A stretch of 64,000 nucleotides of DNA, taken from NCBI RefSeq assembly GCF_000026105.1, contig NC_008027.1:2496001-2560000 (forward strand), in the 5' to 3' direction. Made by a program: the position numbers and the translations under genes. Source of the DNA: Pseudomonas entomophila L48 (GTDB taxonomy: Bacteria; Pseudomonadota; Gammaproteobacteria; Pseudomonadales; Pseudomonadaceae). Positions 8,246-17,939 of this stretch are shown here, one piece after another. Within the stretch, counting starts at the first letter, position 1. Every line of letters begins with the position of its first letter. Under the pieces are notes generated by a model that worked only from the letters and a program-made list of their open reading frames with translations, searched no databases and was not told the origin of the DNA.

Positions 8246-11200
8246 GCACGCCGGGCTATGCCGAGCTGCACTGCCTGTCGAACTTCAGTTTCCAGCGCGG
8301 CGCCTCCAGCGCCGACGAACTGTTCCGACGAGCGCGTGAGCAGGGCTACCAGGCCCTGGCGATCACCGACGAGTGCACGCTGGCTGGCATCGTCCGGGCC
8401 TGGCAGGCCGCCAAGGCGCATGAGTTGCGGCTGATCATCGGCAGCGAGGTGCAGGTGCATCAGGGGCCCAAGCTGGTGCTGCTGGTGCAGGATCTGCACG
8501 GCTACCAGAACCTCTGCGCCCTGATCACCCGCGCCCGGCGCCGGGCACGCAAGGGCAGCTACCAGTTGCTCGGCGAGGACCTCGAGGCCCATCACCAGGG
8601 CCTGCTGGCACTATGGGTTGCGGGCCCTGACGAACCGTCGGAGTCCGGCCCATGGTTGCGCGCGTTGTTCGGCGAGCGCCTGTGGCTGGCGGCGCACCTG
8701 CACCGTGGTGCCGACGACCAGGCCCGGCTGGCGTGGCTGCGTGCGCAGGGCCTGCGCCTCGGCGTGCCGCTGGTGGCCTGCGGCGACGTGCACATGCATG
8801 CCCGTGGCCGCCGCGCCCTGCAGGATTGCATGACTGCCATCCGTGCCCACTGCAGCGTGGCCGAGGCGGGCGGCCTGCTGTTCGCCAACGGCGAGCGCCA
8901 CCTGCGCCCGCTCGACCAGCTACGGGAGCTGTATCCCGCGCCACTGCTGGACGAGACGCTGAATATCGCCCGGCAGTGCACCTTCGAGCTCTCGCAACTG
9001 AAGTACCGGTACCCTCGTGAATTGGTGCCGGAAGGTCACAGCCCCGCCAGTTGGTTAAGGGCGCTGTGCGAGCAGGGCCTGCCCGGGCGCTGGCCCGCCG
9101 GCCCGAGCGACAAGGTGCGCGCGGTGCTGGACAAGGAGCTGGCGCTGATCGAGGAGCTGGGCTACGAAAGCTACTTCCTCACCGTCCACGACATCGTCGC
9201 GTTCGCCCGCCGCCAACGCATCCTGTGCCAGGGGCGGGGGTCGGCGGCCAACTCGGTGGTGTGCTTCGTGCTGGGCATCACCGAGCTCGACCCCATGGTG
9301 CACCGCCTGCTGTTCGAGCGCTTCCTGTCCCGCGAGCGCAACGAACCGCCGGACATCGACGTGGACTTCGAGCACGACCGCCGCGAAGAAGTGATCCAGT
9401 ACGTATTCAGCCGCTATGGCCGGCACCGCGCCGCGCTCACCGCCGTGGTCAGCAGCTACCACGCCGCCGGCGCGGTGCGCGACGTGGCGCGGGCGCTGGG
9501 GTTGTCGGCCGACCAGGTGGACGCCCTGGCCAAGTGCTGTGGGCGCTGGAGCGACCGCATCCCCGACGATCAGCGCCTGGCCGAGGCCGGTTTCGACGCG
9601 CAGAGCCCATCGCTGCGGCGCATCCTGGTGCTGGCCGGCGAGCTGATCGGTTTCCCCCGGCACCTGTCGCAGCACCCCGGTGGCTTCGTCATCAGCGAGC
9701 AGCCCCTCGACCAGTTAGTGCCGGTGGAGAACGCGACGATGGAGGCGCGCACGGTGATCCAGTGGGACAAGGACGACCTGGACATGGTCGGCCTGCTCAA
9801 GGTCGATGTGCTCGCCCTCGGCATGCTCAGCGCCCTGCGCCGCTGCTTCGACTTGCTGTACCGGCACCGGGGGATCGAGCTCACCCTCGCCAGCATCCCG
9901 CCGGACGACCCGGCCACCTATGCGATGATCGGCCGCGCCGAGACCATGGGCGTGTTCCAGATCGAATCGCGGGCGCAGATGGCCATGTTGCCCAGGTTGC
10001 GCCCGGAGAACTTCTATGACCTGGTGATTGAGGTGGCGATCGTGCGCCCGGGGCCGATCCAGGGCGACATGGTCCACCCGTATCTGCGTCGTCGCCTCAG
10101 GCAGGAGCCGGTGACCTACCCATCGGAAAAGCTCAGGGAGGTGTTCCAGCGCACCCTGGGCGTGCCGTTGTTCCAGGAGCAGGTGATGGAGCTGGCCATG
10201 GTCGCCGCCGACTACACCCCCGGCGAGGCCGACCAGTTGCGCCGCAGCATGGCCGCCTGGAAACGCCATGGCGGCCTTGAGCCGCATCGTCAACGGCTGG
10301 TCTCGGGCATGCTGCGCAACGGTTACGAGCTGGCGTTTGCCGAACGCATCTTCGAGCAGATCAAGGGCTTCGGCAGCTACGGCTTCCCCGAGTCCCATGC
10401 CGCCAGCTTCGCCCTGTTGTGCTATGCCAGCAGTTGGCTGAAATGCCACCAGCCGGCGATCTTCACCTGCGCGCTGGTCAACAGCTGGCCCATGGGCTTC
10501 TACAGCCCCGACCAGCTGTTGCAGGAGGCGCGTCGGCAGGGCATCGAGGTGCGTCCGGTGGATGTGTTGCACAGTGCCTGGGACTGCACCCTGGAGCCGG
10601 TGGGCGAGGGCGAACTGGCCATCCGCCTGGGCTTGCGCCAGGTACGGGGTTTCAGCGAGACGGATAGCCGGCGCCTGGAGCAGGCGCGGGCGCAGCGGCC
10701 TTGGCGGGACGTCGAGGACCTGTGCCTGCGCGCCGGGCTCGACAGCCGCGCCCGTGGGCGCCTGGCCGATGCCGGGGCGCTGCGGGCGCTGGCCGGCAAC
10801 CGCCACCAGGCGCGCTGGCAGGTGGCGGCGGTGCAGGCGCAACTGCCGCTGTTCGCCCAGGTCGAGCCGGCCCCGGAGCCGGTGGTGGCCTTGCCGGCGC
10901 CCACCGTGACACAGGACCTGCACGCCGACTACGACACCCTGGGCACCACCCTCGGCCCCCATCCGTTGAGCCTGTTGCGCTCGCGCCTGCGGGCACTGGG
11001 CTGTCGCAGCGCCGGGGAACTGGCGGGTGTCGAGGATGGCGACAACATCGCCGTGGCCGGGCTGGTGGTCGGGCGGCAACGGCCGCAGACGGCCAGCGGC
11101 GTGACCTTCGTCACCCTCGAGGATGAGCACGGCATGGTCAACGTGGTGGTCTGGCGCGACCTGGCCGAGCGCCAGCGGCGGGTGCTGGTGGGGGCACGGT

Positions 11201-11322
11201 TGCTCAAGGTCAGCGGGCGGCTGGAGCAGGAAAGTGGCGTGCGCCACCTGATTGCCCGCCGGCTGGAGGATCTCAGCCCGTTGCTGCAGGGGCTGGAGGT
11301 GCGCAGCCGCGATTTTCACTGA
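8242..11322 (+). CDS. dnaE2: Error-prone DNA polymerase DnaE2 (ImuC)
   Basis: A C-family polymerase of 1026 residues, the catalytic subunit of the SOS mutagenesis complex. It opens with a PHP domain ([17 protein letters not shown]), continues with the palm bearing [12 protein letters not shown] near residue 371 and [11 protein letters not shown], and ends with HhH and OB-fold parts ([11 protein letters not shown]). It is shorter at the C-terminus than replicative DnaE, as usual for DnaE2. The true start is ATG 8242, overlapping the imuB stop as ATGA; longer in-frame readings run into imuB. It is the last gene of the cassette. Confidence 0.95.
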   Translation: MSTPGYAELHCLSNFSFQRGASSADELFRRAREQGYQALAITDECTLAGIVRAWQAAKAHELRLIIGSEVQVHQGPKLVLLVQDLHGYQNLCALITRARRRARKGSYQLLGEDLEAHHQGLLALWVAGPDEPSESGPWLRALFGERLWLAAHLHRGADDQARLAWLRAQGLRLGVPLVACGDVHMHARGRRALQDCMTAIRAHCSVAEAGGLLFANGERHLRPLDQLRELYPAPLLDETLNIARQCTFELSQLKYRYPRELVPEGHSPASWLRALCEQGLPGRWPAGPSDKVRAVLDKELALIEELGYESYFLTVHDIVAFARRQRILCQGRGSAANSVVCFVLGITELDPMVHRLLFERFLSRERNEPPDIDVDFEHDRREEVIQYVFSRYGRHRAALTAVVSSYHAAGAVRDVARALGLSADQVDALAKCCGRWSDRIPDDQRLAEAGFDAQSPSLRRILVLAGELIGFPRHLSQHPGGFVISEQPLDQLVPVENATMEARTVIQWDKDDLDMVGLLKVDVLALGMLSALRRCFDLLYRHRGIELTLASIPPDDPATYAMIGRAETMGVFQIESRAQMAMLPRLRPENFYDLVIEVAIVRPGPIQGDMVHPYLRRRLRQEPVTYPSEKLREVFQRTLGVPLFQEQVMELAMVAADYTPGEADQLRRSMAAWKRHGGLEPHRQRLVSGMLRNGYELAFAERIFEQIKGFGSYGFPESHAASFALLCYASSWLKCHQPAIFTCALVNSWPMGFYSPDQLLQEARRQGIEVRPVDVLHSAWDCTLEPVGEGELAIRLGLRQVRGFSETDSRRLEQARAQRPWRDVEDLCLRAGLDSRARGRLADAGALRALAGNRHQARWQVAAVQAQLPLFAQVEPAPEPVVALPAPTVTQDLHADYDTLGTTLGPHPLSLLRSRLRALGCRSAGELAGVEDGDNIAVAGLVVGRQRPQTASGVTFVTLEDEHGMVNVVVWRDLAERQRRVLVGARLLKVSGRLEQESGVRHLIARRLEDLSPLLQGLEVRSRDFH

Positions 11323-11410
11323 ACTCGACGGGGCGAGGCGACGGGCTTCCCCCAGGTTTCCCCAACTCTGGGCTATAACCTGTAGATGGTGCCCAGCCGC
11401 GGAGCCCGCC

Positions 11411-12859
11411 ATGGACCTCGCCCCCCGTCCCGACACACTGATGCCCGCCGCCGAGGCCAGCGCGACGCGGCGGCCGTTCGACCTGTTGCGTTGGTACGCC
11501 TGGGTCAGCCTGGCGTTCATCGTTTCGGTGGCCGTTGGGCTGGGGTTGATCTCCAGCCGCTTCATCATCGACGAGAGCGTCGAGCGCGACGCGCTGCTCA
11601 CGGCCCAGTTCATCACCTCCATCGCCGACGCCGAAGTGCGTCACGTGTCGATCCCCAATGTGCGCACCATGGGCGAACTGCTCGACCCACGCCTCGACCA
11701 GACATTGCCGGATGTCGACCCCGAGGCCCGGCGCAAGGCCAGGGGCGAGTTCCTCGACCATATCGCCCATCTGCCGGACATGCTCCTGGCCAATATTTAC
11801 TCGCCCGACCGCACGGTGATCTGGTCGAGCAACCCGGCGCTGATCGGCAAGCTGATCCAGGCCGACGACGACCTCGACCAGGCCTTCGAGTACAAGATGC
11901 GCGTGTCGGCCAGCTATCACGACTTCGACCAGGTGCGCAGCGAGCAGAAGTTCATCACGCCGCCAGAGAAACTGTTCATCGAGAACTACATCCCACTGTT
12001 CGACGCCGACGGTGAGCAGGTCACGGCCATGGTGGAGATCTACAAGGAGCCCCACGACCTGATCGTGCGCATCGAGCATGGCCTGATACTGATCTGGCTG
12101 GCCATCACCGTGGGGGCCGGCATGGTCTACGTCGGGCTGTACGGCATCATGCGCAGGGCCGCGCGGATCATGGCGGGGCAGCAGAAGCGGCTGATCGGCA
12201 ATGAAACGTTCGTGGCATTGGGCGAGGTGTCGTCGGCGGTGGCCCACAGCCTGCGCAACCCGCTGGCGAGCATCCGTTCCAGCGCCGAACTGGCCCAGGC
12301 CTTCGACGGGGGGCCGGCGCAGCGGCACGTCAACGATATCATCAGCCAGGTCGACCGTATGTCGCAGTGGGTGCGGGAGCTGCTGCAGTCGCTGCGACCG
12401 CTCAATGACGAAGCGGTACCGGTGGACCTGGGGCACGTGTTGCAGGAAAGCTTCCAGGCGTTCGCCGCGCCTCTGAGCAGGGGGCAGGTACAGGTGCACT
12501 TGCCGGAACTGCCTGGCGTGCGCGTATTGGGGCAGCCGACGCTGCTTGCGCAGATCTTCAACAGCCTCATTGCCAATGCCCTGGAGTCGATGGGCCAGGG
12601 GGGCGAGCTGCGTGTCGAGGTGATTCGGCGGGACCGACGCACCCTGACCTTGCGCCTTTGCGATACCGGCAAGGGGATGAGCGAACAGCAGCAGCGCATG
12701 GCCTTTCGACCGTTCTTTTCCACCAAGCAGGGCGGCCTGGGGGTGGGGCTGATGTTGGTCAAGCGGATCATGGAACGTTTCGGTGGTTCGGTGCGTTTGA
12801 GCAGCTATCCCGGTTCCGGTACTCGGGTGTCGCTGAGTTTCAGGTTGGCTTCTGGGTGA
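11411..12859 (+). CDS. Membrane sensor histidine kinase (paralogue 1)
   Basis: A 482-residue sensor kinase. One helix lies near residues 28-50 and a second near 220-245, enclosing a periplasmic sensor of about 170 residues that ends in NYIPLFDADGEQVTAMVEIYKEP. The phospho-acceptor is His279 in VAHSLRNPLASIRSSAEL. The ATPase part shows NALESMGQGG, DTGKGM and GGLGVGLMLVKRI. Start ATG 11411 has GGAG upstream. The next kinase gene encodes a close paralogue with the same layout. A terminator-like hairpin after this gene suggests separate transcription. Ligand unknown. Confidence 0.85.
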   Translation: MDLAPRPDTLMPAAEASATRRPFDLLRWYAWVSLAFIVSVAVGLGLISSRFIIDESVERDALLTAQFITSIADAEVRHVSIPNVRTMGELLDPRLDQTLPDVDPEARRKARGEFLDHIAHLPDMLLANIYSPDRTVIWSSNPALIGKLIQADDDLDQAFEYKMRVSASYHDFDQVRSEQKFITPPEKLFIENYIPLFDADGEQVTAMVEIYKEPHDLIVRIEHGLILIWLAITVGAGMVYVGLYGIMRRAARIMAGQQKRLIGNETFVALGEVSSAVAHSLRNPLASIRSSAELAQAFDGGPAQRHVNDIISQVDRMSQWVRELLQSLRPLNDEAVPVDLGHVLQESFQAFAAPLSRGQVQVHLPELPGVRVLGQPTLLAQIFNSLIANALESMGQGGELRVEVIRRDRRTLTLRLCDTGKGMSEQQQRMAFRPFFSTKQGGLGVGLMLVKRIMERFGGSVRLSSYPGSGTRVSLSFRLASG

Positions 12860-12920
12860 TGTGAGTTATGCGATTTGCATCATAACTTTATGATTTTTAA
12901 AGAATTAATTTAATGGAAAC

Positions 12921-12946
12921 AACTCCCCAAATGTGGGGGTTTTTCT
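12921..12946 (+). terminator. Terminator-like hairpin after the first kinase gene
   Basis: CCCCA (12925-12929) pairs with TGGGG (12934-12938) around a four-base loop. TTTTTC follows at once. The stem is short, but position and U-run fit an intrinsic terminator of the first kinase transcript. Confidence 0.5.
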
Positions 12947-12982
12947 ATAAAAAGAATCAAAAAGATCAGATAAATACCTGTT

Positions 12983-13012
12983 TTGCATCGAAAAATTATT
13001 TTTGGCTAATTT
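12983..13012 (+). promoter_or_regulatory. Possible sigma-70 promoter for the second kinase operon
   Basis: TTGCAT at 12983-12988 and TAATTT at 13007-13012, separated by 18 bases, lie in an unusually AT-rich patch (12870-13015) upstream of the second kinase gene. The match is partial and not confirmed by any other signal. Confidence 0.3.
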
Positions 13013-13120
13013 TTTGCTGCACCGTATCCGTGACCCCAAGCGGCGCTGCCGTCAGGGGTCGCCACTGCCACCTCATTAGCGCGGGTGGCCTCGAACAGGC
13101 ATCCAGGCGGGAACGAAGCG

Positions 13121-14614
13121 ATGCAGACGCTGGAGAACGAAACCCCGGTCAGCACCCGTGGCCCCTCAGCAGGGGAAACCGTACCGTTGCACGAATTCAA
13201 CCTGCTGCGCTGGTTCTCGCTGGTCAGCCTGCTGATCATCGCATCGGTGGCCGGTGGCCTGGGCTATGTGTCTACCCGCTTCGTGGTGCGCGACAGTGTT
13301 GAGCGTGACGCGATGCTGACCGCCCAGTTCATCCAGGCCATGGCCCAGGCCGAGGTCCGTCACTCTCAGCTGCCGCCAGGCACCACCATGGGCGAGCTGA
13401 TCGACCCCCGGCTGGACCAGCAACATCTGCAGTTCGGTGCCCCGCTGGCGGAATCGACCCGGGTGGAGTTCCTCGACCATGTGGAGCACCTGCCCGACAC
13501 GCTGCTGGCCAATGTCTATGCCCGTGATCGCACCGTGGTCTGGTCGACCAACCCGCAGTTGATTGGCAAGCACATCGACGAGGACGACGACTTAGAGCGC
13601 GCCTTCGGCTCGCGCAAGGCAGTTTCGGCCAGCTATCACAAGGCCGATGAGGACCGCGAGGAGCAGAAATTCCAGCGTGAACCCCGGCACCTGTTCATCG
13701 AGAACTACATCCCGCTGTTCGACAGCCAGGGCGAGCGGGTACTGGCGATGGTCGAGATCTACAAGGAGCCCCAGGACCTGGTGCGGCGCATCCAGCGTGG
13801 CTATGTACTGATCTGGGCGTCTACCTTGGTGGGCGGCGCTTTGATCTACTTCGGGCTGTTCTGGATCGTGCGCCGCGCCGCCAGCATGCTGCACCACCAG
13901 CAGGACCGCCTGGTGGCCAGCGAAACCTATGCCGCCCTGGGCGAAATGTCCTCGGCGGTGGCCCACAGCCTGCGCAACCCGCTGGCCAACATCCGTTCCA
14001 GCGCCGAGCTCGCCCAGGATATCGCCAGCCCGCAGGCGCAGCGCAACATCACCGATATCATCACCCAGGTCGACCGCATGTCGCGCTGGGTCCGCGACCT
14101 GCTGGTGTCGCTGCGCCCGGTCAGCGACGAGCCGGAGGCGGTGGACCTGATGGCCGCCCTTGAAGACACACGCCAGGCCTTTGCCCCGCAGATCGAGCGC
14201 AATGCCGTGCGGTTCAGGCTGCAGGGGCCTGCCGAACAGTGGGTCGCCAGCCAGCCGTTGCAACTGACCCAGATCCTCAACAGCCTGTTCGCCAATGCCC
14301 TCGAGGCCATGCCTAGCGGCGGGCAACTGGGCGCCGAGGTCCAGGTGCTGGAAAGCGGGCAGGCGCAACTGGTGCTCAGCGACACCGGCCAAGGCATGAC
14401 CGAACAGCAGCGGCGCATGGTGTTCAAGCCGTTCTTCACCACCAAGCAGGGCGGCCTGGGTGTGGGCCTGGCCCTGGTCAAACGCATCATGGAACGCTTT
14501 GGCGGCTCGGTCGAACTGAGCAGCCGCATCGAGGAAGGAACCCGCGTCAGCCTGACTTTCAACATTGCAGCGGGAGGGGACCATGGACCACAGCATCCTG
14601 GTGGTCGAGGATGA
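13121..14614 (+). CDS. Membrane sensor histidine kinase (paralogue 2)
   Basis: A 497-residue kinase with the same architecture as the preceding kinase: LLRWFSLVSLLIIASVAGG as first helix, a periplasmic domain with NYIPLFDSQGERVLAMVEIYKEP, a second helix, phospho-acceptor His282 in VAHSLRNPLANIRSSAEL, and ATPase motifs NALEAMPSGG, DTGQGM and GGLGVGLALVKRI. The two share long near-identical blocks, so they arose by duplication. ATG 13121 aligns with the start of paralogue 1; a GTG at 13085 would add twelve residues. The last 32 bases overlap the response-regulator gene, so the two are translationally coupled. Confidence 0.86.
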   Translation: MQTLENETPVSTRGPSAGETVPLHEFNLLRWFSLVSLLIIASVAGGLGYVSTRFVVRDSVERDAMLTAQFIQAMAQAEVRHSQLPPGTTMGELIDPRLDQQHLQFGAPLAESTRVEFLDHVEHLPDTLLANVYARDRTVVWSTNPQLIGKHIDEDDDLERAFGSRKAVSASYHKADEDREEQKFQREPRHLFIENYIPLFDSQGERVLAMVEIYKEPQDLVRRIQRGYVLIWASTLVGGALIYFGLFWIVRRAASMLHHQQDRLVASETYAALGEMSSAVAHSLRNPLANIRSSAELAQDIASPQAQRNITDIITQVDRMSRWVRDLLVSLRPVSDEPEAVDLMAALEDTRQAFAPQIERNAVRFRLQGPAEQWVASQPLQLTQILNSLFANALEAMPSGGQLGAEVQVLESGQAQLVLSDTGQGMTEQQRRMVFKPFFTTKQGGLGVGLALVKRIMERFGGSVELSSRIEEGTRVSLTFNIAAGGDHGPQHPGGRG

Positions 14615-16010
14615 CGACATCCTCGCCGACAACATTCGCACCTACCTGAGCCTCAAGGGCTTCGAGGTCACGGTGTGTTCCAGTGCCGAGCTTGCCCTGG
14701 AGCAGATCCAGCGCGCCCGGCCCGACGCGGTGCTCACCGACAACTCGTTGCCCGGCATGAGCGGGCACGACCTGCTGCGCACCTTGGTCGCCCAGGCGCC
14801 GGAGCTCAAGGTGATCATGATGACCGGCTACGGCAACGTCGAGGACGCGGTGCAGGCGATGAAGGAGGGGGCGTTCCACTACCTCACCAAGCCGGTGGTG
14901 CTGGCCGAGCTCAAGTTGATGCTGGACAAGGCCCTGGCCACGGAACGCATGGAGCGCACGCTGTCGTTCTACCAGGAGCGCGAGGCACAGAAGTCCGGCC
15001 TGCAGGCGCTGATCGGCGAGTCGCCGGCCATGCTCGACCTCAAGCACACCTTGCGCCAGTTGCTCGACGCCGAGCGGCGCATGGCCAGCGACGACCTGCC
15101 GCCGGTGCTGGTGGAGGGCGAGACCGGGACAGGCAAGGAGCTGGTGGCGCGGGCCCTGCATTTCGATGGCAGCCGCGCCAAGGGGCCGTTCATCGAGTTC
15201 AATTGCGCTTCGATCCCGGCCAACCTGCTCGAGGCGGAGCTGTTCGGCCATGAGAAGGGCGCGTTCACCGATGCCAAGGAGCGCCGCGTTGGGCTGGTGG
15301 AGGCGGCGGACGGCGGTACCTTGTTCCTCGACGAGATCGGCGAGATGGACCTGGTGCTCCAGGCCAAGCTGCTCAAGCTGCTGGAGGATCGCACCATCCG
15401 CCGTATCGGCGCGGTGAAAGAGCGCAAGGTCGACTTGCGGGTGATCAGCGCGACCAACTGCAACCTGGAGCAGATGGTGCAGCAGGGCAAGTTTCGCCGC
15501 GACCTGTTCTTCCGCCTGCGCATCATCGCCCTGAAAGTGCCGCGGCTGTATGCCCGGGGCCAGGATATCCTGCGCCTGGCCCGGCATTTCCTCGCCCACC
15601 ATGGCCGGCGCTATGGCAAGCCGGGCCTGCGTTTTTCCGCCGAGGCGGAGGCCTTGATGCTGGGTTACAGCTGGCCGGGCAATGTGCGCGAGCTGCGCAA
15701 CATGCTCGAACAGACCGTGTTGCTGGCGCCCAACGAGGTGATCGGCGCGCACCAGCTGAACCTGTGCCTGACCTTGGTGGATGAGCCGCAGGCCCAGCCG
15801 GCATCGATACCCGTATTCGACATCCCGCGGCATGAACCGGAAGCGACCGGCAGCCTGCCGGACATGGAGCGGGACATGGTCTGTCGGACCCTCGATCGTA
15901 CCGACTGGAATGTCACCAAGTCGGCGCGCCTGCTGGGGTTGTCGCGTGACATGCTGCGCTACAAGATCGAGAAGCTGGGGCTGTCACGGCCGGACAAGCG
16001 CCAGTGGTGA
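14583..16010 (+). CDS. NtrC-family sigma-54-dependent response regulator
   Basis: A 475-residue response regulator: receiver domain (1-120) with acceptor Asp53 in VLTDNSLPG, AAA+ domain with Walker A GETGTGKE near residue 179, and a Fis-type helix-turn-helix at the end (NVTKSARLLGLSRDMLRYKI). The sigma-54 contact loop at residues 226-231 reads GAFTDA instead of the canonical GAFTGA. Walker B is GGTLFLDEIGEMD. The start at ATG 14583 has GGGAGGGG upstream and lies inside the end of the kinase gene. One regulator apparently serves two paralogous kinases. Target genes unknown. Confidence 0.88.
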   Translation: MDHSILVVEDDDILADNIRTYLSLKGFEVTVCSSAELALEQIQRARPDAVLTDNSLPGMSGHDLLRTLVAQAPELKVIMMTGYGNVEDAVQAMKEGAFHYLTKPVVLAELKLMLDKALATERMERTLSFYQEREAQKSGLQALIGESPAMLDLKHTLRQLLDAERRMASDDLPPVLVEGETGTGKELVARALHFDGSRAKGPFIEFNCASIPANLLEAELFGHEKGAFTDAKERRVGLVEAADGGTLFLDEIGEMDLVLQAKLLKLLEDRTIRRIGAVKERKVDLRVISATNCNLEQMVQQGKFRRDLFFRLRIIALKVPRLYARGQDILRLARHFLAHHGRRYGKPGLRFSAEAEALMLGYSWPGNVRELRNMLEQTVLLAPNEVIGAHQLNLCLTLVDEPQAQPASIPVFDIPRHEPEATGSLPDMERDMVCRTLDRTDWNVTKSARLLGLSRDMLRYKIEKLGLSRPDKRQW

Positions 16011-16024
16011 AGACTTGCGGCCCG

Positions 16025-16080
16025 GTTCGCCGGCAAGCCGGCTCCTACGACGACCTGTAGGAGCCGGCTTGCCGGCGAAC
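16025..16080. repeat. Inverted REP pair, GTAGGAGCCGGCTTGCC type
   Basis: Two head-to-head copies, 16025-16048 (reverse) and 16057-16080 (forward), are separated by eight bases. They lie between the convergent ends of the response-regulator gene and the small secreted-protein gene, and could act as a bidirectional hairpin. Confidence 0.85.
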
Positions 16081-16087
16081 CAGGCCT

Positions 16088-16375
16088 TCAAGGCTTGCCG
16101 CCAGCCCCCTCGCGCCCCATCCCCTCCGAACCGCTGTCACCCATTCCCGGCAAGTCACGCTCATCGTTCTGCCGCGCCGCCGGGCTGTCCGGGTCACTGC
16201 CCTGGATCCGTGGGTCGGTATCCCGTGGCATGGGTTTTTCAACGGGGTTGAGGGTGCTGTCGACACCGGGCTGCGGCGCCGGGCTGTGGGGGTCGTCCGG
16301 GTAGGTGGTACCGGTACCGACCGCCAGGGCCAGCGGGGAAGCGAGCAGGGCGGCCAGCAGGAAGTAAGGTTTCAT
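16088..16375 (-). CDS. Small secreted or periplasmic protein of unknown function
   Basis: A 95-residue protein with a clear signal peptide (MKPYFLLAALLASPLALAVG, cleavage likely after ALA). A low-complexity mature part follows, rich in Pro, Asp and Gly, with runs such as DPHSPAPQPG and DSDPDSP-like spacing. It looks natively disordered, and no catalytic motif is visible. The ATG at 16375 has GGAGCCCG upstream; longer readings lack a signal peptide. It lies 108 bases beyond the stop of gntP on the same strand, after a likely gntP terminator, so it probably has its own promoter. I do not recognise it. Confidence 0.6.
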   Translation of the reverse strand: MKPYFLLAALLASPLALAVGTGTTYPDDPHSPAPQPGVDSTLNPVEKPMPRDTDPRIQGSDPDSPAARQNDERDLPGMGDSGSEGMGREGAGGKP

Positions 16376-16401
16376 CGGGGCGGGCTCCTGTGCAACGGCA
16401 A

Positions 16402-16428
16402 GAAAAAGGCCCTGCCAGCGCAGGGCCT
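16402..16428 (-). terminator. Intrinsic terminator after gntP
   Basis: On the minus strand AGGCCCTGC (16428-16420) pairs perfectly with GCAGGGCCT (16415-16407) around a four-base loop. TTTTCT follows. This is a strong intrinsic terminator 56 bases beyond the gntP stop. Confidence 0.8.
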
Positions 16429-16483
16429 CGGTCTCGTTTGGGCCACATCCATGTCGACAAGGTGCGATCACCCCGATGGACGG

Positions 16484-17836
16484 TCAGACCACCATCGACA
16501 GCAGCATGATGAAGATGATGCCGACCACCGAGAGGATGGTCTCCATCATGCTCCAGGTCTTGAAGGTTTCGGCCACGGTCATGTTGAAGTACTGCTTGAC
16601 CAGCCAGAACCCGGCGTCGTTGACGTGGGACAGGATCAGCGAGCCGGCGCCGGTGGCCAACACCAGCAGCTCGCGGTTCACGCCGGGGACCAGGTCGATC
16701 ACCGGGGCGACGATGCCGGCGCCGGTGATGGTGGCCACGGTGGCGGAACCGGTGGCGATACGGATCACCGCCGCCACCAACCAGGCCAGCAGGATCGGCG
16801 AGATCTCTGCCTGCACTGCCATCTGCCCGATCACGTTGCCCACGCCGGTGTCCACCAGCATCTGCTTGAACCCACCACCGGCACCGACGATCAGCACGAT
16901 CGCAGCAGTGGGGGCCAGGCTCTGGTCGAGCATCTTCATGATCTGCTGGCGGTTGAAGCCGCGGGCCGAACCGAAGGTGTAGAAGGCCAGCAGCAGGGCG
17001 GCGAGCAGGGCGGTGATCGGGTGGCCGATCAGGTCCATCCACTGGCGGACGATATGTTCGGCCGGCAGCACCACGTCGGCGAAGGTCTTGAGCAGCATCA
17101 GCGCCACCGGCAGCAGCACGGTAAGCAGGGTCACGCTGAAGCTGGGCAGGTTGTTCTGGTTCGACTCGCGGGCGATCTGGTCCATCAGCTCCTGCGAGGG
17201 GTTGCCAGGGATGTAGCGCGAGATGAAATTACCAAACAGCGGACCAGCGATGACTGCGGTGGGCAGCGCCACCAGCAGTCCATAGAAGATGGTCTTGCCG
17301 ATGTCGGCGTGGAAGATGCCGATGGCCAGCAGCGGGCCCGGGTGTGGCGGCACCAGCCCGTGCACCACGGACAGGCCGGCCAGCAGGGGGATACCGATCT
17401 TCACCAGCGACACACCGGAACGGCGGGCGACGATGAACACCAGCGGGATCAGCAGCACGAAGCCGATCTCGAAGAACAGCGGGATGCCCACCAGGAACGC
17501 GGCGAACATCATGGCCCAGTGCACTTTCTGTTTGCCGAAGGCGCGGATCAGGGTCTGGGCGATCTGGTCGGCACCGCCGGAGTCGGCCATCAGCTTGCCG
17601 AGCATGGTGCCCAGGGCCAGGACGATGCCGACGAAGCCGAGCACGCCGCCGAAGCCGTCCTGGAACGACTTCATCACCTTGGCCACCGGCATGCCGGAGG
17701 TCAGGCCGAGAAAGCCCGCGGCCAGGGTGAGGGCGACGAAGGGGTGGACCTTGAAATGGGTGATCAGCAGGATCAGCCCGACGATGGTGACCATCGCGTC
17801 GAGCAGCAGGTAGGTATCAGTAGCCAGTCCGAACAT
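16484..17836 (-). CDS. gntP: Gluconate:H+ symporter, GntP family
   Basis: A 450-residue inner-membrane permease of the GntP family, with about twelve hydrophobic segments. It is known to bring gluconate in for phosphorylation. Family-typical stretches include FVALTLAAGFLGLTSGMP near the N-terminus, VPPHPGPLLAIGI in the middle and LSHVNDAGFWLVKQYFNMT near the end. Its start has GAGG at suitable spacing. It lies 103 bases downstream of gntK on the same strand. The gap holds a perfect palindromic operator also found near gntK and gntR, so it is likely repressed by GntR. Confidence 0.93.
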   Translation of the reverse strand: MFGLATDTYLLLDAMVTIVGLILLITHFKVHPFVALTLAAGFLGLTSGMPVAKVMKSFQDGFGGVLGFVGIVLALGTMLGKLMADSGGADQIAQTLIRAFGKQKVHWAMMFAAFLVGIPLFFEIGFVLLIPLVFIVARRSGVSLVKIGIPLLAGLSVVHGLVPPHPGPLLAIGIFHADIGKTIFYGLLVALPTAVIAGPLFGNFISRYIPGNPSQELMDQIARESNQNNLPSFSVTLLTVLLPVALMLLKTFADVVLPAEHIVRQWMDLIGHPITALLAALLLAFYTFGSARGFNRQQIMKMLDQSLAPTAAIVLIVGAGGGFKQMLVDTGVGNVIGQMAVQAEISPILLAWLVAAVIRIATGSATVATITGAGIVAPVIDLVPGVNRELLVLATGAGSLILSHVNDAGFWLVKQYFNMTVAETFKTWSMMETILSVVGIIFIMLLSMVV

Positions 17837-17900
17837 GGTTCGTAAGCCTCGGTGTTGTCGTTGTTGTTTTGGTGTGCAGCGTCAGCTGGGATCAATCGTT

Positions 17901-17916
17901 AAGACAGCGCTGTCTT
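17901..17916. promoter_or_regulatory. GntR operator upstream of gntP
   Basis: AAGACAGCGCTGTCTT is a perfect 16-base palindrome with a central CG, typical of LacI-family operators. It lies 65 bases upstream of the gntP start. The same core AGCGCT with conserved flanks occurs in front of gntK and gntR. Confidence 0.75.
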
Positions 17917-17939
17917 TGGTGAGCCGGAAAACCACCGGG

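Noticed and set aside
14583..16010. Treating GAFTDA as proof that the response regulator is inactive
   Set aside because: The rest of the AAA+ motifs are intact and natural variation of this loop is known, so loss of function cannot be concluded.
16286..17845. A 519-residue plus-strand frame covering gntP
   Set aside because: Extremely rich in His, Gln, Asp and Gly with no structure-like pattern; gntP on the minus strand is unmistakable.
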